Positions 1 to 9,515 of a stretch of 64,000 nucleotides of DNA are shown piece after piece. Source of the stretch: Blastococcus fimeti (lineage in GTDB: Bacteria; Actinomycetota; Actinomycetes; Mycobacteriales; Geodermatophilaceae); contig FNAW01000001.1 of the NCBI GenBank assembly GCA_900102115.1, positions 1 to 64,000 of the forward strand, in the 5' to 3' direction. Position 1 is the first letter of the stretch, and each line of letters starts with the position of its first letter. The position numbers and the translations under genes were made by a program. The notes beneath the pieces are model-generated. The model was not told the DNA's origin and did no database searches. It was given only the letters and a program-made list of their open reading frames with translations.

Positions 1-47
1 AGCACGCCGCCAGCGTTCGTCCTGAGCCAGGATCAAACTCTCCGTAG
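1..47 (-). rRNA. rrs: 16S ribosomal RNA, 5' end only (partial)
   Basis: The reverse strand reads the universal 16S 5' segment AGAGTTTGATCCTGGCTCAG (complement of 22-41) followed by the usual GACGAACGCTGGCGG stretch. The gene runs off the left edge of the window. The mature 5' end is set about six bases upstream of AGAGTTTGATC by analogy with other 16S genes, so it is accurate only to a few bases. It lies downstream of dapB on the same strand, with the leader and promoter between them. Confidence 0.96.
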
Positions 48-310
48 ATGATTTGATCGCAGCTGAGAACCGAGAGCTAGCACTCTCGATATCAATCAAC
101 CAAAGGAATCCCAGCCGAATCCGAAGACCCGGCACGGGGTATTACTTGGCACTGACTTTCGGCACGCTGTTGAGTTCTCAAAGAGCGGACGCGCACAAAC
201 TCGACCCTTCCGGGCTCCGTCTGCAGCTGATGTCCAACACTACGCCGGTTTCCGTGAACCGCCAGAGGCAGGTCCCGGTCCGGCGGACCCTCAGGTCCGC
301 GCGGCGCATG
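48..310 (-). promoter_or_regulatory. rRNA operon leader with boxA-like antitermination element
   Basis: This stretch, which has no gene, is the transcribed leader of the 16S gene. The reverse strand carries CTTTGAGAACTCAACAGCG (complement of about 165-184), the TTGAGAACTCAA-type motif typical of actinobacterial rrn leaders and thought to act as boxA for NUS-dependent antitermination. A small hairpin (arms 71-76 and 83-88) lies close to the mature 16S end, where processing stems are expected. A 7-bp hairpin (283-289 with 294-300) lies just inside the predicted transcript start. A TAGTGT hexamer around 239-244 could be a second -10, but no convincing -35 accompanies it. Confidence 0.75.
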
Positions 311-314
311 GAGA

Positions 315-345
315 ACCATACACGCCCTCCCGGGTGGGTTCGCAA
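315..345 (-). promoter_or_regulatory. Probable rRNA operon promoter
   Basis: On the reverse strand TTGCGA (complement of 340-345) and TATGGT (complement of 315-320) are separated by 19 bases and resemble -35 and -10 hexamers of a housekeeping sigma factor. The spacing is longer than ideal (18 if the -35 is read as TGCGAA). The position, directly upstream of the 16S leader and only about 33 bases past the dapB stop, supports the role. No start site is mapped. Confidence 0.5.
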
Positions 346-377
346 CCCCCCGTCGAGCGGTCCCCGTCACACGGCGG

Positions 378-1598
<1,221 letters not shown>

Positions 1599-1599
<1 letters not shown>

Positions 1600-2963
1600 C
1601 AGAGCCGGTCGAGGTCCGACTCGCGGTAGGGGCCGACGACCGCCAGGCAGGTGGGCCGGCCGAACAGCTCGGTGGCCACCTCGCGCACCTGCTGCTCGTC
1701 GACGGCGTCCAGGCGCGCGAGCACCTCCCGGACCGGCAGGTACTCCCCGTAGGAGAGCTCGCTCTTGCCCAGGCGGCTCATCCGCGAGCCGGTGTCCTCG
1801 AGGCCCAGGACCATGCCGCCCTTGAGCTGGCCGCGGGCTCGCGCCACCTCTTCGTCGGTCAGACCGTCGGCGGCCACGCCGTCCAGACCCGCGCGGATCA
1901 GCCGCAGCACCTCCGGCACGCGCTTCTTCGAGCAGCCGGCGTAGACGGAGAAGGCACCCGCCCCGGCGTAGTGGGTGAGCGCGGAGCCGACGCTGTAGAC
2001 CAGGCCCCGCTTCTCCCGGATCTCCTGGAACAGCCGCGAGCTCATGCCGCCGCCGACCGCCGCGTCGAGCACGGCTGCGGCGTAGCGCCGCTCGTCGAGG
2101 CGGCCGAGGCCGGGCGTGCCCAGCAGGAGGTGGGTCTGCTCGGTGCGCCGCGCGATCAGTCCGGTCGAGCGCGCCGGGCTGGTGGCACCCTGCTCCCCCA
2201 ACCGGAGCGGCGCCGGTCCCCCGTCGCCGTTCAGCCGGTCCCCGAACGCCGCCGTGACCAGGTCCAGGACCTGCTGGTGGTCGACCCGGCCGGCGGCGGT
2301 GACGACCATGCGCGGCATCGCGTAGCGCTGCCGGTACCAGCCGTCGACGTCGTCGCGGGTCAGGCCCTCGATGGACGCCACGGTGCCCAGCACGGAGCGC
2401 CCGAGGGGCGTGTCACCGAAGAGCGTCTCCGAGAACAGGTCGTGGACGGCGTCGGCGGGCTCGTCGTCGCGCATGGCGATCTCCTCGAGCACCACCGTGC
2501 GCTCGGACTCGAGGTCGGCCGCCGTGTTGGTCGCGTCGGTGACCAGGTCGGCGAGCAGGCCGACGGCCAGCGGCAGGTCGCTGGCGAGCACGTTCGCGTA
2601 GAAGCAGGTGTGCTCCTTGGCGGTGAACGCGTTCATCTCGCCACCGACCGCGTCCATCGCCGTGGCGATCTCCAGCGCGCTGCGCGTCGTCGTCCCCTTG
2701 AACAGCAGGTGCTCGAGGAAGTGCGACGACCCGGCCACGGCCGGCGTCTCGTCGCGCGAGCCGACGTCGACCCAGATGCCCAAGGTTGCCGAGAGGACGC
2801 CGGGCATCGTCTCGGTGAGGACCCGCAGGCCCCCGGGCAGCTCGGTGCGCTCCACCCGGCCGCCGACCTCGTCGAGGTCGAGCAGCTGGGTCACCCCGAC
2901 GGGAACCGGGGCGGGTGCATCAGCACCCGCCCCGGACCCGATCACGTCAGTGGACGTGGTCAC
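1599..2963 (-). CDS. M16-family zinc metalloprotease (PepR-like)
   Basis: A 454-residue peptidase of the insulinase/pitrilysin family, related to mitochondrial processing peptidase beta subunit and to mycobacterial PepR. The inverted zinc motif HxxEH is at 81-85 (HFLEH), with the conserved acidic stretch [12 protein letters not shown] about 75 residues later supplying the third ligand. The C-terminal half has the RGLVYSV segment characteristic of the inactive-lobe substrate site. The gene overlaps the pnp stop by ATGA, so it is coupled to pnp, the usual actinobacterial order (rpsO, pnp, M16 protease). Substrates are unknown. No signal peptide is present, so it is probably cytosolic. Confidence 0.93.
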
Positions 2964-5215
2964 TCACCCGCAGGTGCAGCGTCGGCGGTCTCGGCCGGAG
3001 CGGCCGAACCGGCGTCGCCCTCGGCGACCGGCACGAGGCTGATCTTGCCGCGGGCGTCGATGTCGGTGATCTCCACCTGCATCTTGTCGCCGACGTTCGC
3101 GACGTCCTCGACCTTGTTGATCCGCTTGCCGCCACCCAGCTTGCTGATGTGCACCAGGCCGTCGCGGCCGGGCAGCAGGGAGACGAAGGCGCCGAACGGC
3201 GTGGTCTTGACGACCGTGCCGAGGAAGCGCTCGCCGACCTTGGGCAGCGTCGGGTTGGCGATGGCGTTGATCCGGTCGACCGCGGCCTGGGCCGACGGGC
3301 CGTCGGAGGCGCCGACGTAGATCGTGCCGTCGTCCTCGATGGTGATGTCGGCGCCGGTCTCGTCCTGGATCGCGTTGATCATCTGGCCCTTCGGGCCGAT
3401 GACCGCGCCGATCTTGTCGACCGGGATGCGCACCGTGGTCACCCGCGGGGCGTAGGGGCTCATCTCGTCGGGGGCGTCGATGGCCTCGTTCATCACGTCG
3501 AGGATGTGCAGCCGGGCCGCGCGGGCCTGGGTCAGCGCACCGGCGAGGACGTCGGAGGGGATGCCGTCGAGCTTCGTGTCCAGCTGCAGCGCGGTCACGA
3601 AGTCGCGGGTGCCGGCGACCTTGAAGTCCATGTCACCGAACGCGTCCTCCGCACCCAGGATGTCGGTGAGCGCGACGTACTCCGTCTTGCCGTCGACCTC
3701 GTCGGAGACCAGGCCCATGGCGATGCCGGCGACCGGCGCCTTCAGCGGGACACCGGCGTTGAGCAGGGCCAGCGTCGAGGCGCAGACCGAACCCATCGAC
3801 GTCGAGCCGTTGGAGCCCAGCGCCTCGGAGACCTGACGGATCGCGTAGGGGAACTCCTCGCGGTCCGGCAGCACCGGGACGAGCGCCCGCTCGGCGAGCG
3901 CGCCGTGGCCGATCTCGCGGCGCTTGGGCGAGCCCACGCGGCCGGTCTCACCGGTGGAGTACGGCGGGAAGTTGTAGTTGTGCATGTAGCGCTTGCGGGT
4001 GACCGGCGAGAGCGTGTCCAGCTGCTGCTCCATCCGGAGCATGTTCAGCGTGGTGACACCCAGGATCTGGGTCTCGCCGCGCTCGAACAGCGCCGAGCCG
4101 TGCACGCGCGGGATGACCTCGACCTCGGCCGACAGCGGCCGGATGTCGGTGAGACCGCGGCCGTCGATGCGCACCTTGTCGCGGAGGATCCGCTGGCGGA
4201 CGACCTTCTTGGTCAGCGCGCGGAAGGCTCCCGAGATCTCCTTCTCGCGGCCCTCGAACTGGCCGGCCAGCGCGGCCTTCGCCTCGTCCTTGAGCGCGTC
4301 GGTGGCGTCCTCGCGCTCGGCCTTGCCGGCGATCTGCTGCGCCTGAGCCAGCTTGTCGCCGACGTGCGCCTCGACGGCTGCGTAGACGTCGTCCTGGTAG
4401 TCCAGGAAGCGGGGGAAGTCGGCGATCGGCTTGGCGGCCTTCTCGGCCATGGCCGACTGCGCGTCGCACAGCGCCTTGATGAACGGCTTGGCGGCCTCGA
4501 GCCCCTGCGACACGACCTCCTCCGTCGGCGCCGTGGCGCCGCCGGCGATGAGCTCGATCGTCTTCTCGGTGGCCTCGGCCTCGACCATCATGATCGCGAC
4601 GTCGCCGTCGGGCAGGACGCGGCCGGCCACGACCATGTCGAAGACGGCGTCCTCGAGCTCGGTGTGGGTCGGGAAGCCGACCCACTGGCCGTTGATGAGG
4701 GCGACGCGGGTGGCGCCGATCGGGCCGGAGAAGGGCAGGCCCGAGAGCTGCGTGGACGCCGAGGCCGCGTTGATCGCGACGACGTCGTACAGGTGCGCCG
4801 GGTCCAGCGCCATGACGGTGATGACGACCTGGACCTCGTTGCGCAGGCCCTTGGCGAACGTCGGGCGCAGCGGGCGGTCGATCAGGCGGCAGGTGAGGAT
4901 CGCGTCCTCGGACGGGCGGCCCTCGCGGCGGAAGAACGAGCCGGGGATGCGCCCGGCGGCGTACATCCGCTCCTCGACGTCGACCGTCAGCGGGAAGAAG
5001 TCGAACTGCTCCTTGGGCTGGCGGCCGGCCGTGGTGGCCGACAGCAGCATGGTGTCGCCCATGGTGACGACGACGGAGCCGGCGGCCTGCTTGGCGAGGC
5101 GGCCGGTCTCGAAGGTGATGGAACGGCTGCCGAAGCTGCCGTTGTCGATGACCGCGGTGGCGGTGGTGACGCCGTCCTCGGCGTCGAACTCTGCGGTGAT
5201 GGTGGGTGCGGACAC
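2960..5215 (-). CDS. pnp: Polyribonucleotide nucleotidyltransferase (PNPase; guanosine pentaphosphate synthetase)
   Basis: Phosphorolytic 3'-5' exoribonuclease and RNA-tailing enzyme. The 751-residue product has two RNase PH domains, a KH domain ([15 protein letters not shown]) and a C-terminal S1 domain ([20 protein letters not shown]), ending in an Ala/Glu-rich tail. I place the start at a GTG giving [10 protein letters not shown], preceded by AGAAGGA; the open frame extends well upstream through the intergenic region but that sequence does not resemble PNPase. rpsO lies about 300 bases upstream across a strongly structured spacer. The end overlaps the M16 protease start. Actinobacterial homologues were also described as guanosine pentaphosphate synthetase I. 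Confidence 0.97.
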   Translation of the reverse strand: MSAPTITAEFDAEDGVTTATAVIDNGSFGSRSITFETGRLAKQAAGSVVVTMGDTMLLSATTAGRQPKEQFDFFPLTVDVEERMYAAGRIPGSFFRREGRPSEDAILTCRLIDRPLRPTFAKGLRNEVQVVITVMALDPAHLYDVVAINAASASTQLSGLPFSGPIGATRVALINGQWVGFPTHTELEDAVFDMVVAGRVLPDGDVAIMMVEAEATEKTIELIAGGATAPTEEVVSQGLEAAKPFIKALCDAQSAMAEKAAKPIADFPRFLDYQDDVYAAVEAHVGDKLAQAQQIAGKAEREDATDALKDEAKAALAGQFEGREKEISGAFRALTKKVVRQRILRDKVRIDGRGLTDIRPLSAEVEVIPRVHGSALFERGETQILGVTTLNMLRMEQQLDTLSPVTRKRYMHNYNFPPYSTGETGRVGSPKRREIGHGALAERALVPVLPDREEFPYAIRQVSEALGSNGSTSMGSVCASTLALLNAGVPLKAPVAGIAMGLVSDEVDGKTEYVALTDILGAEDAFGDMDFKVAGTRDFVTALQLDTKLDGIPSDVLAGALTQARAARLHILDVMNEAIDAPDEMSPYAPRVTTVRIPVDKIGAVIGPKGQMINAIQDETGADITIEDDGTIYVGASDGPSAQAAVDRINAIANPTLPKVGERFLGTVVKTTPFGAFVSLLPGRDGLVHISKLGGGKRINKVEDVANVGDKMQVEITDIDARGKISLVPVAEGDAGSAAPAETADAAPAGE

Positions 5216-5520
5216 GTGTCCTTCTCTCTTCTTCGTCGCATCGGCGTCGTGCCGACCTGCGACTCCTCTGACGGCCAGTCCGGGACTGGTTGCCGTCCTG
5301 CGTCCGGGGCGACCGGTGCTCGATCGAAGCCCTCGGGATCGGGGTTCCCCGCTGAGGGGGAGCCCACTCCTCCCGGTGGAGGAGCCTGCCCGGGGGCCAC
5401 TACCGAGGACCGGCCCTCGAGGGACGCGTCCGGCGGCTGGCCGGTTCTCCGCGTGCGGCGGGTGCCGCACGAGGAAGGGGACCGTCCCGGAGTGTTCCGG
5501 GAGCGGCCCCCTCGTGGTGC
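5216..5520 (-). promoter_or_regulatory. Structured rpsO-pnp intergenic region with several hairpins
   Basis: No gene lies here. Directly after the rpsO stop is a large interrupted inverted repeat (outer arms 5468-5474 and 5510-5516, inner arms 5485-5490 and 5496-5501). It is followed by a perfect 7-bp hairpin (5453-5459 with 5464-5470) that shares three bases with it. Farther downstream are a 7-bp hairpin (5367-5373 with 5378-5384) and a GGGG/CCCC hairpin at 5341-5350. None has a U-tract, so simple intrinsic termination is not obvious. In E. coli and Streptomyces the equivalent spacer carries RNase III sites and pnp autoregulation, which is the likely role here (inference). Confidence 0.6.
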
Positions 5521-5790
5521 CTAGCGGCGCAGGCCGAGGCGCTCGATGAGCGACCGGTAGCGGTTGATGTCGGTCTTGGCCAGGTAGTTGAGCAGCCGGC
5601 GGCGGCGGCCGACCAGCAGCAGCAGGCCACGACGGCTGTGGTGGTCGTGCTTGTGCATCTTGAGGTGCTCGGTCAGGTCGCTGATCCGGCGGGTCAGCAT
5701 CGCGACCTGCACCTCGGGCGAACCGGTGTCGTTCTCGACCGTCGCGTAGTCGGTCATGATCTGCTTCTTGAGCGCGCTGTCGAGCGCCAT
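5521..5790 (-). CDS. rpsO: 30S ribosomal protein S15
   Basis: An 89-residue protein of exactly the usual S15 length, containing the 16S-binding signature ([36 protein letters not shown]). It binds the central domain of 16S rRNA in the small subunit. The gene is downstream of ribF and upstream of pnp on the same strand, the conserved ribF-rpsO-pnp order. A roughly 90-base gap separates it from ribF and may hold its own promoter, but I see no strong hexamers there. Confidence 0.98.
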   Translation of the reverse strand: MALDSALKKQIMTDYATVENDTGSPEVQVAMLTRRISDLTEHLKMHKHDHHSRRGLLLLVGRRRRLLNYLAKTDINRYRSLIERLGLRR

Positions 5791-5881
5791 GTTCGCCTCC
5801 GGGGCGGGTCACGTGTGGCCATCGGTCTGAGTCACGACGGCAGGATTCACACACGTCGGTCACCCGACGTCACCCTCCAGG

Positions 5882-6841
5882 CTACATGCCGAGGATCTGG
5901 CGGGTGTCCGAGACGTCCTTCGCCATGGCCACGACCAGCGCCTCGACGTCGGGGAACGCCGCCATCGGCCGCAGCCGCGCGACGAACTCGACCCCCACGT
6001 GCTCGCCGTAGAGGTCGCCGTCGTAGTCCAGGACGAAGGCCTCGACGGTGCGCCGGCTGCCCTCGAAGGTCGGGTTGCTCCCGACCGAGATCGCCGCGGG
6101 GAACCGCTCGCGGCTGGCCCCGCCGCGGGGGTCGCGGGTCACGAGGTGCCCGGCGTACACGCCGTCGGCGGGGATCGCGGTGTACGGCGGGCTCTCGACG
6201 TTCGCCGTCGGGTACCCCAGGTCGCGGCCGCGCCGGTCGCCGCGGACGACGATGCCGTCCACGCGGTGCGGGCGGCCGAGCGCGCGGGCGGCGGACACCA
6301 TGTCGCCGGCCGCCACGCAGGCACGGATGTAGGTCGAGGAGATGGTGACGTCGCCGGAGTCCGAGGAGTCCTCCGCCAGCGGCACGCCCTCGACGGCGAA
6401 GCCGAACCGGCGGCCCTCCGCGGTGAGCGTCGACACCGTCCCGGCCGCCTTGTGGCCGTAGGTGAAGTTCTCCCCCACCACCACCTGAGCCGCGTGCAGG
6501 TGCTCGACGAGGACCGTGTGGGTGAAGGTCTCCGGCGGCAGCCGCATGAACTCGGTGGTGAACGGCAGCACGCACATGGCGTCGACGCCGAGCCCGGCCA
6601 CCAGCTCGGCCTTGCGGTCCAAGTTCGTGAGGATCGCCGGGTGCGAGCCCGGTCGGACGACCTCGGCCGGGTGCGGGTCGAAGGTCAGCAGCAGCGACGG
6701 CCGCCGCATCGCCTGCGCCCGCGCGACCGCGGCACCGATCAGCTTCTGGTGCCCGAGGTGGACGCCGTCGTACATGCCGATGGTGACCACGGTGCGGCCG
6801 AGATCGGCCGGGGTGGCCTCCAGGCCTCGCCAGCGCTGCAC
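5882..6841 (-). CDS. ribF: Bifunctional riboflavin kinase / FAD synthetase
   Basis: Converts riboflavin to FMN and then to FAD in the cytosol. The 319-residue product has the N-terminal adenylyltransferase with TIGMYDGVHLGHQ near residues 17-29 and the C-terminal flavokinase beginning with RVDGIVVRGDRRGRDLGYPTAN. The start is taken as a GTG giving VQRWRGLE, the typical actinobacterial RibF beginning, with GGAGGA about ten bases upstream; the open frame is longer but unrelated. ilvE ends 29 bases upstream. In many actinobacteria truB directly precedes ribF; here ilvE and a haem monooxygenase gene lie between. Confidence 0.95.
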   Translation of the reverse strand: MQRWRGLEATPADLGRTVVTIGMYDGVHLGHQKLIGAAVARAQAMRRPSLLLTFDPHPAEVVRPGSHPAILTNLDRKAELVAGLGVDAMCVLPFTTEFMRLPPETFTHTVLVEHLHAAQVVVGENFTYGHKAAGTVSTLTAEGRRFGFAVEGVPLAEDSSDSGDVTISSTYIRACVAAGDMVSAARALGRPHRVDGIVVRGDRRGRDLGYPTANVESPPYTAIPADGVYAGHLVTRDPRGGASRERFPAAISVGSNPTFEGSRRTVEAFVLDYDGDLYGEHVGVEFVARLRPMAAFPDVEALVVAMAKDVSDTRQILGM

Positions 6842-6870
6842 GTGTTCGACGTCCTCCGGTCCGGTGGGGC

Positions 6871-8010
6871 TCAGCCGACGCGGTGCAGCCAGCCGCGGGG
6901 GTCGGCCACCCGCCCGTGCTGGATGTCGAGCAGGGCCTCGCGCAGCCGCATGGTCAGGGGGCCGGGGGTGCCGTCCCCGACGGTGAAGTCCCCGGTGCGC
7001 GCCTTGACCTCGCCGACCGGCGTGATCACCGCGGCGGTGCCGCAGGCGAAGGTCTCGGTGACGGTGCCGTCGGCGACACCGCGGCGCCACTCCTCCACCG
7101 AGAACAGCCGCTCGGTCACCCGGTGCCCCATCGAGCGGGCGACCTCGATCAGCGAGTCCCGGGTGATGCCGGGCAGGAGCGTGCCGGTCAGCGCAGGGGT
7201 GACCAGCTCGGCGTCGTCCCCGGAGCCGAGGACGAAGAACAGGTTCATCCCGCCCATCTCCTCGACGTACCGCTTCTCGACGGCGTCGAGCCAGACCACC
7301 TGGTCGCAGCCGGCCTCGATGGCCTGCTCCTGGGCCAGCAGGCTGGCGGCGTAGTTGCCGGCGCACTTCACGTCGCCGGTGCCCCCGGGTGCGGCCCGGA
7401 TGTAGTCCTCGGAGAGGTAGACCGAGACCGGGTGCACGCCGCGGGGGAAGTAGGCACCCGCCGGGCTGGCGATGATCATGAACAGGTACTCGTGCGCCGG
7501 ACGGACGCCGAGGAACGGCTCGCTGGCCAGCATGTACGGCCGCAGGTAGAGCGTCTGGTCGGGGCCGGTGGGCACCCAGTCGCGGTCGGCGTCGACCAGG
7601 GCGTCGACGGCGGTGAGGAAGGACTCCTCGGGCACGACCGGCATCGCGAGCCGGCGCGCGCCGCGGGCGAAGCGGGCCGCGTTGGCCTCCGGGCGGAACG
7701 TCGCGACGCTGCCGTCGGGCTGCGCGTAGGCCTTGAGCCCCTCGAAGATCGACTGCGCGTAGTGCAGCGCCGCCGTCGCCGGGTCCATCTGCAGCGGGCC
7801 GTAGGTGGTCAAGCGGGCGTCGTGCCAGCCCTCGCCGTGCCGGTAGCGCGCCACGAACATGCTGTCGGTGAAGTGGCGGCCGAAGCCGGGGTCGGCGAGC
7901 ACGGCCTCGCGCTCGGTCGGGGGGCGACGACGCACGTCCTCCACGACGACCGGGACGTCCTCGGTGAACATGCGCGAGGCGGTACGGCTGTCGCTCAGCG
8001 TGTCGGTCAT
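6871..8010 (-). CDS. ilvE: Branched-chain amino acid aminotransferase
   Basis: PLP-dependent (fold type IV) transaminase for the last step of valine, leucine and isoleucine synthesis. The 379-residue product has the class IV active-site segment DVKCAGNYAASLLAQ with the PLP lysine at about K215, and the downstream EEMGGMNLFFV stretch. Start is ATG (MTDTLSDS) with GGTGGGAG just upstream; an in-frame start 14 codons earlier lacks a ribosome binding site. It is an unusual guest in the truB-ribF interval. Its stop is only 29 bases from ribF, so the two may share a transcript. Confidence 0.96.
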   Translation of the reverse strand: MTDTLSDSRTASRMFTEDVPVVVEDVRRRPPTEREAVLADPGFGRHFTDSMFVARYRHGEGWHDARLTTYGPLQMDPATAALHYAQSIFEGLKAYAQPDGSVATFRPEANAARFARGARRLAMPVVPEESFLTAVDALVDADRDWVPTGPDQTLYLRPYMLASEPFLGVRPAHEYLFMIIASPAGAYFPRGVHPVSVYLSEDYIRAAPGGTGDVKCAGNYAASLLAQEQAIEAGCDQVVWLDAVEKRYVEEMGGMNLFFVLGSGDDAELVTPALTGTLLPGITRDSLIEVARSMGHRVTERLFSVEEWRRGVADGTVTETFACGTAAVITPVGEVKARTGDFTVGDGTPGPLTMRLREALLDIQHGRVADPRGWLHRVG

Positions 8011-8115
8011 GGCTCCCACCTGCGTGTGCGGAATCGGGCGCCCGGCGTCCACCGGGCCCGTCTCACACTATCCCCGCCTGCGGCGGCGGCCGGGAGCCGA
8101 CCGCCGCCGGACGGG

Positions 8116-8454
8116 TCAGGCCTGGTTCTCCTGGTTGGCCGTGGGGCCGGCGTACTCGAGGACCTCGTAGGTCCACACGTGCGCCGAGTGCGGAGCGGCG
8201 GGCGCCAGGGTGTCGCCGCCGCCGTCGTGGGCGCGGTCGAAGTCCTGGCTGGACTGCCACGCCTCGTAGGCCTCGTGGCTGCTCCACCGGGTGTAGACCA
8301 GGTACTGGTCGGTGCCCTCCAGCGGCCGCAGGAGCTCGAACCACTCGAAGCCGGGGGTCGACTCGACGGCCCCGGCTCGGCCGCGGAAGCGCTCCTCGAA
8401 GCGGTCCTGCTTGTCCTTCGGGACGGTGATCGCGTTGATCTTCACGACGCTCAT
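8116..8454 (-). CDS. MhuD-like haem-degrading monooxygenase (ABM domain)
   Basis: A 112-residue antibiotic-biosynthesis-monooxygenase fold protein that closely resembles mycobacterial MhuD, which degrades haem to mycobilin and releases iron. It opens MSVVKINAITVP as in MhuD. Asn7 and Trp66, important in MhuD, align, and His76 sits one position from the MhuD haem ligand (His75). The SxPGFxxFELLRP and TRWSS segments also match the family. The start has a strong GGGGAGGG upstream. The C-terminal 25 residues extend beyond the usual MhuD end. It lies between truB and ilvE, not in an iron-uptake cluster. Haem activity is inferred from residues, not shown. Confidence 0.8.
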   Translation of the reverse strand: MSVVKINAITVPKDKQDRFEERFRGRAGAVESTPGFEWFELLRPLEGTDQYLVYTRWSSHEAYEAWQSSQDFDRAHDGGGDTLAPAAPHSAHVWTYEVLEYAGPTANQENQA

Positions 8455-8518
8455 GGCCCTCCCCTTCCCGGCCTGCGCGACGATCAATCCCACGGGCACG
8501 CCGCTCACCGGAAAGGCG

Positions 8519-9436
8519 TCAGCGCGGTGGGAAGCCGACCGCGACGCGCGCCGTCGTCCCGGCGTCCTCGACCAGGGCGACCAGCCGGCCGTCGGGGTCC
8601 ACCGCCGCGTGCAGCCCCGGTGTGCCGGTGGCGGGGATGCGCTGGCCGTACCCGACGGCGACGGCCTCCGGTGCGGTGAGCGGGCGCTCGGGGAAGACCA
8701 GCCGGGCGGCGGCGGTCAGCCCGAGCACCCCCGCTCCCCCGCCGGCGGCCAGCGCGGCGCCCGCGTCCTCGACCGGCGCGGCCCGGCTCAGCGTGAACGG
8801 CCCGGACGCGGTGCGCCGCAGCGCGGTCAGGTGCCCGCCCACGCCGAGGGCAGCGCCTGCGTCCCGGGCGATCGCCCGGATGTAGGTGCCGGCGGTGCAC
8901 TCCACGGTGACGTCGACGTCGACCAGGTCGGGCTCGGGACGGCGGATCCGGTGGACCTCCAGCCGGTGGACGGTCACCGAGCGCGGCTCGAGGACGACGT
9001 CCTCGCCCGCGCGCACGCGGTCGTAGGACCGGCGTCCGTCGACCTTGACCGCGCTCACCGAGGACGGCACCTGCTGCAGGGGGCCGGTCTGGGCGGCGAG
9101 CGCGGCGCGGATCGCGTCGTCGTCGACCTCCGCCGTCGACGTGGTGGTGAGGACCTCGCCCTCGCGGTCGTCGGTCACCGTCGACTGCCCGAGCCGGATC
9201 GTCGCCTCGTAGGTCTTGTCGTGGCCGCCGACGTACCCGAGCAGCCGGGTCGCCGTCCCGACGCCGAGGACGAGCAGGCCGGTGGCCATCGGGTCGAGCG
9301 TGCCGGCGTGCCCCACCTTGCGGACCGAGAGCACCCGCCGGGCCCGGGCGACGACGTCGTGCGAGGTCATCCCGCCGGGCTTGTCGACCAGCAGCAGACC
9401 GGGCGGGACATCGGCGTCGGGTCTTCGGGGGCTCAT
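8519..9436 (-). CDS. truB: tRNA pseudouridine(55) synthase
   Basis: Makes pseudouridine 55 in the TPsiC loop of tRNA. The 305-residue protein starts with the family hallmark GLLLVDKPGGMTSHD and has the catalytic Asp in HAGTLDPMATGLL at about residues 43-55. The YIRAIARDAG motif and a C-terminal PUA-like segment follow. It sits at the 3' end of the nusA-infB-rbfA translation block, as in other actinobacteria. About 80 bases, including a dispersed repeat, separate it from the MATE gene. Confidence 0.96.
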   Translation of the reverse strand: MSPRRPDADVPPGLLLVDKPGGMTSHDVVARARRVLSVRKVGHAGTLDPMATGLLVLGVGTATRLLGYVGGHDKTYEATIRLGQSTVTDDREGEVLTTTSTAEVDDDAIRAALAAQTGPLQQVPSSVSAVKVDGRRSYDRVRAGEDVVLEPRSVTVHRLEVHRIRRPEPDLVDVDVTVECTAGTYIRAIARDAGAALGVGGHLTALRRTASGPFTLSRAAPVEDAGAALAAGGGAGVLGLTAAARLVFPERPLTAPEAVAVGYGQRIPATGTPGLHAAVDPDGRLVALVEDAGTTARVAVGFPPR

Positions 9437-9457
9437 TGCTCGACTCCCCCCTCGTTC

Positions 9458-9497
9458 CGCTCCTCGGTCGCTGGCGCTCCCTGCGATGCTCGCTCGG
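9458..9497 (-). repeat. Dispersed short repeat (copy 1)
   Basis: The reverse strand reads GAGCATCGCAG, then a variable GAGCG-rich part, and ends CGAGGAGCGG. A closely similar element lies at 42651-42685; the two share CCGCTCCTCG at one end and CTGCGATGCTC at the other on the plus strand. Both copies lie just 3' of a minus-strand gene (here the MATE gene). Similar GAGCGAGGAGC-type elements are common in actinobacterial genomes, but I cannot count copies from this window. Confidence 0.55.
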
Positions 9498-9515
9498 GCG
9501 TCGTTCTCGCGGGGC

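Noticed and set aside
2915..5524. Very long plus-strand open frame opposite pnp
   Set aside because: High GC creates long antisense frames; composition is that of a shadow (Arg/Asp/Val/Gly rich) and pnp on the other strand is certain.
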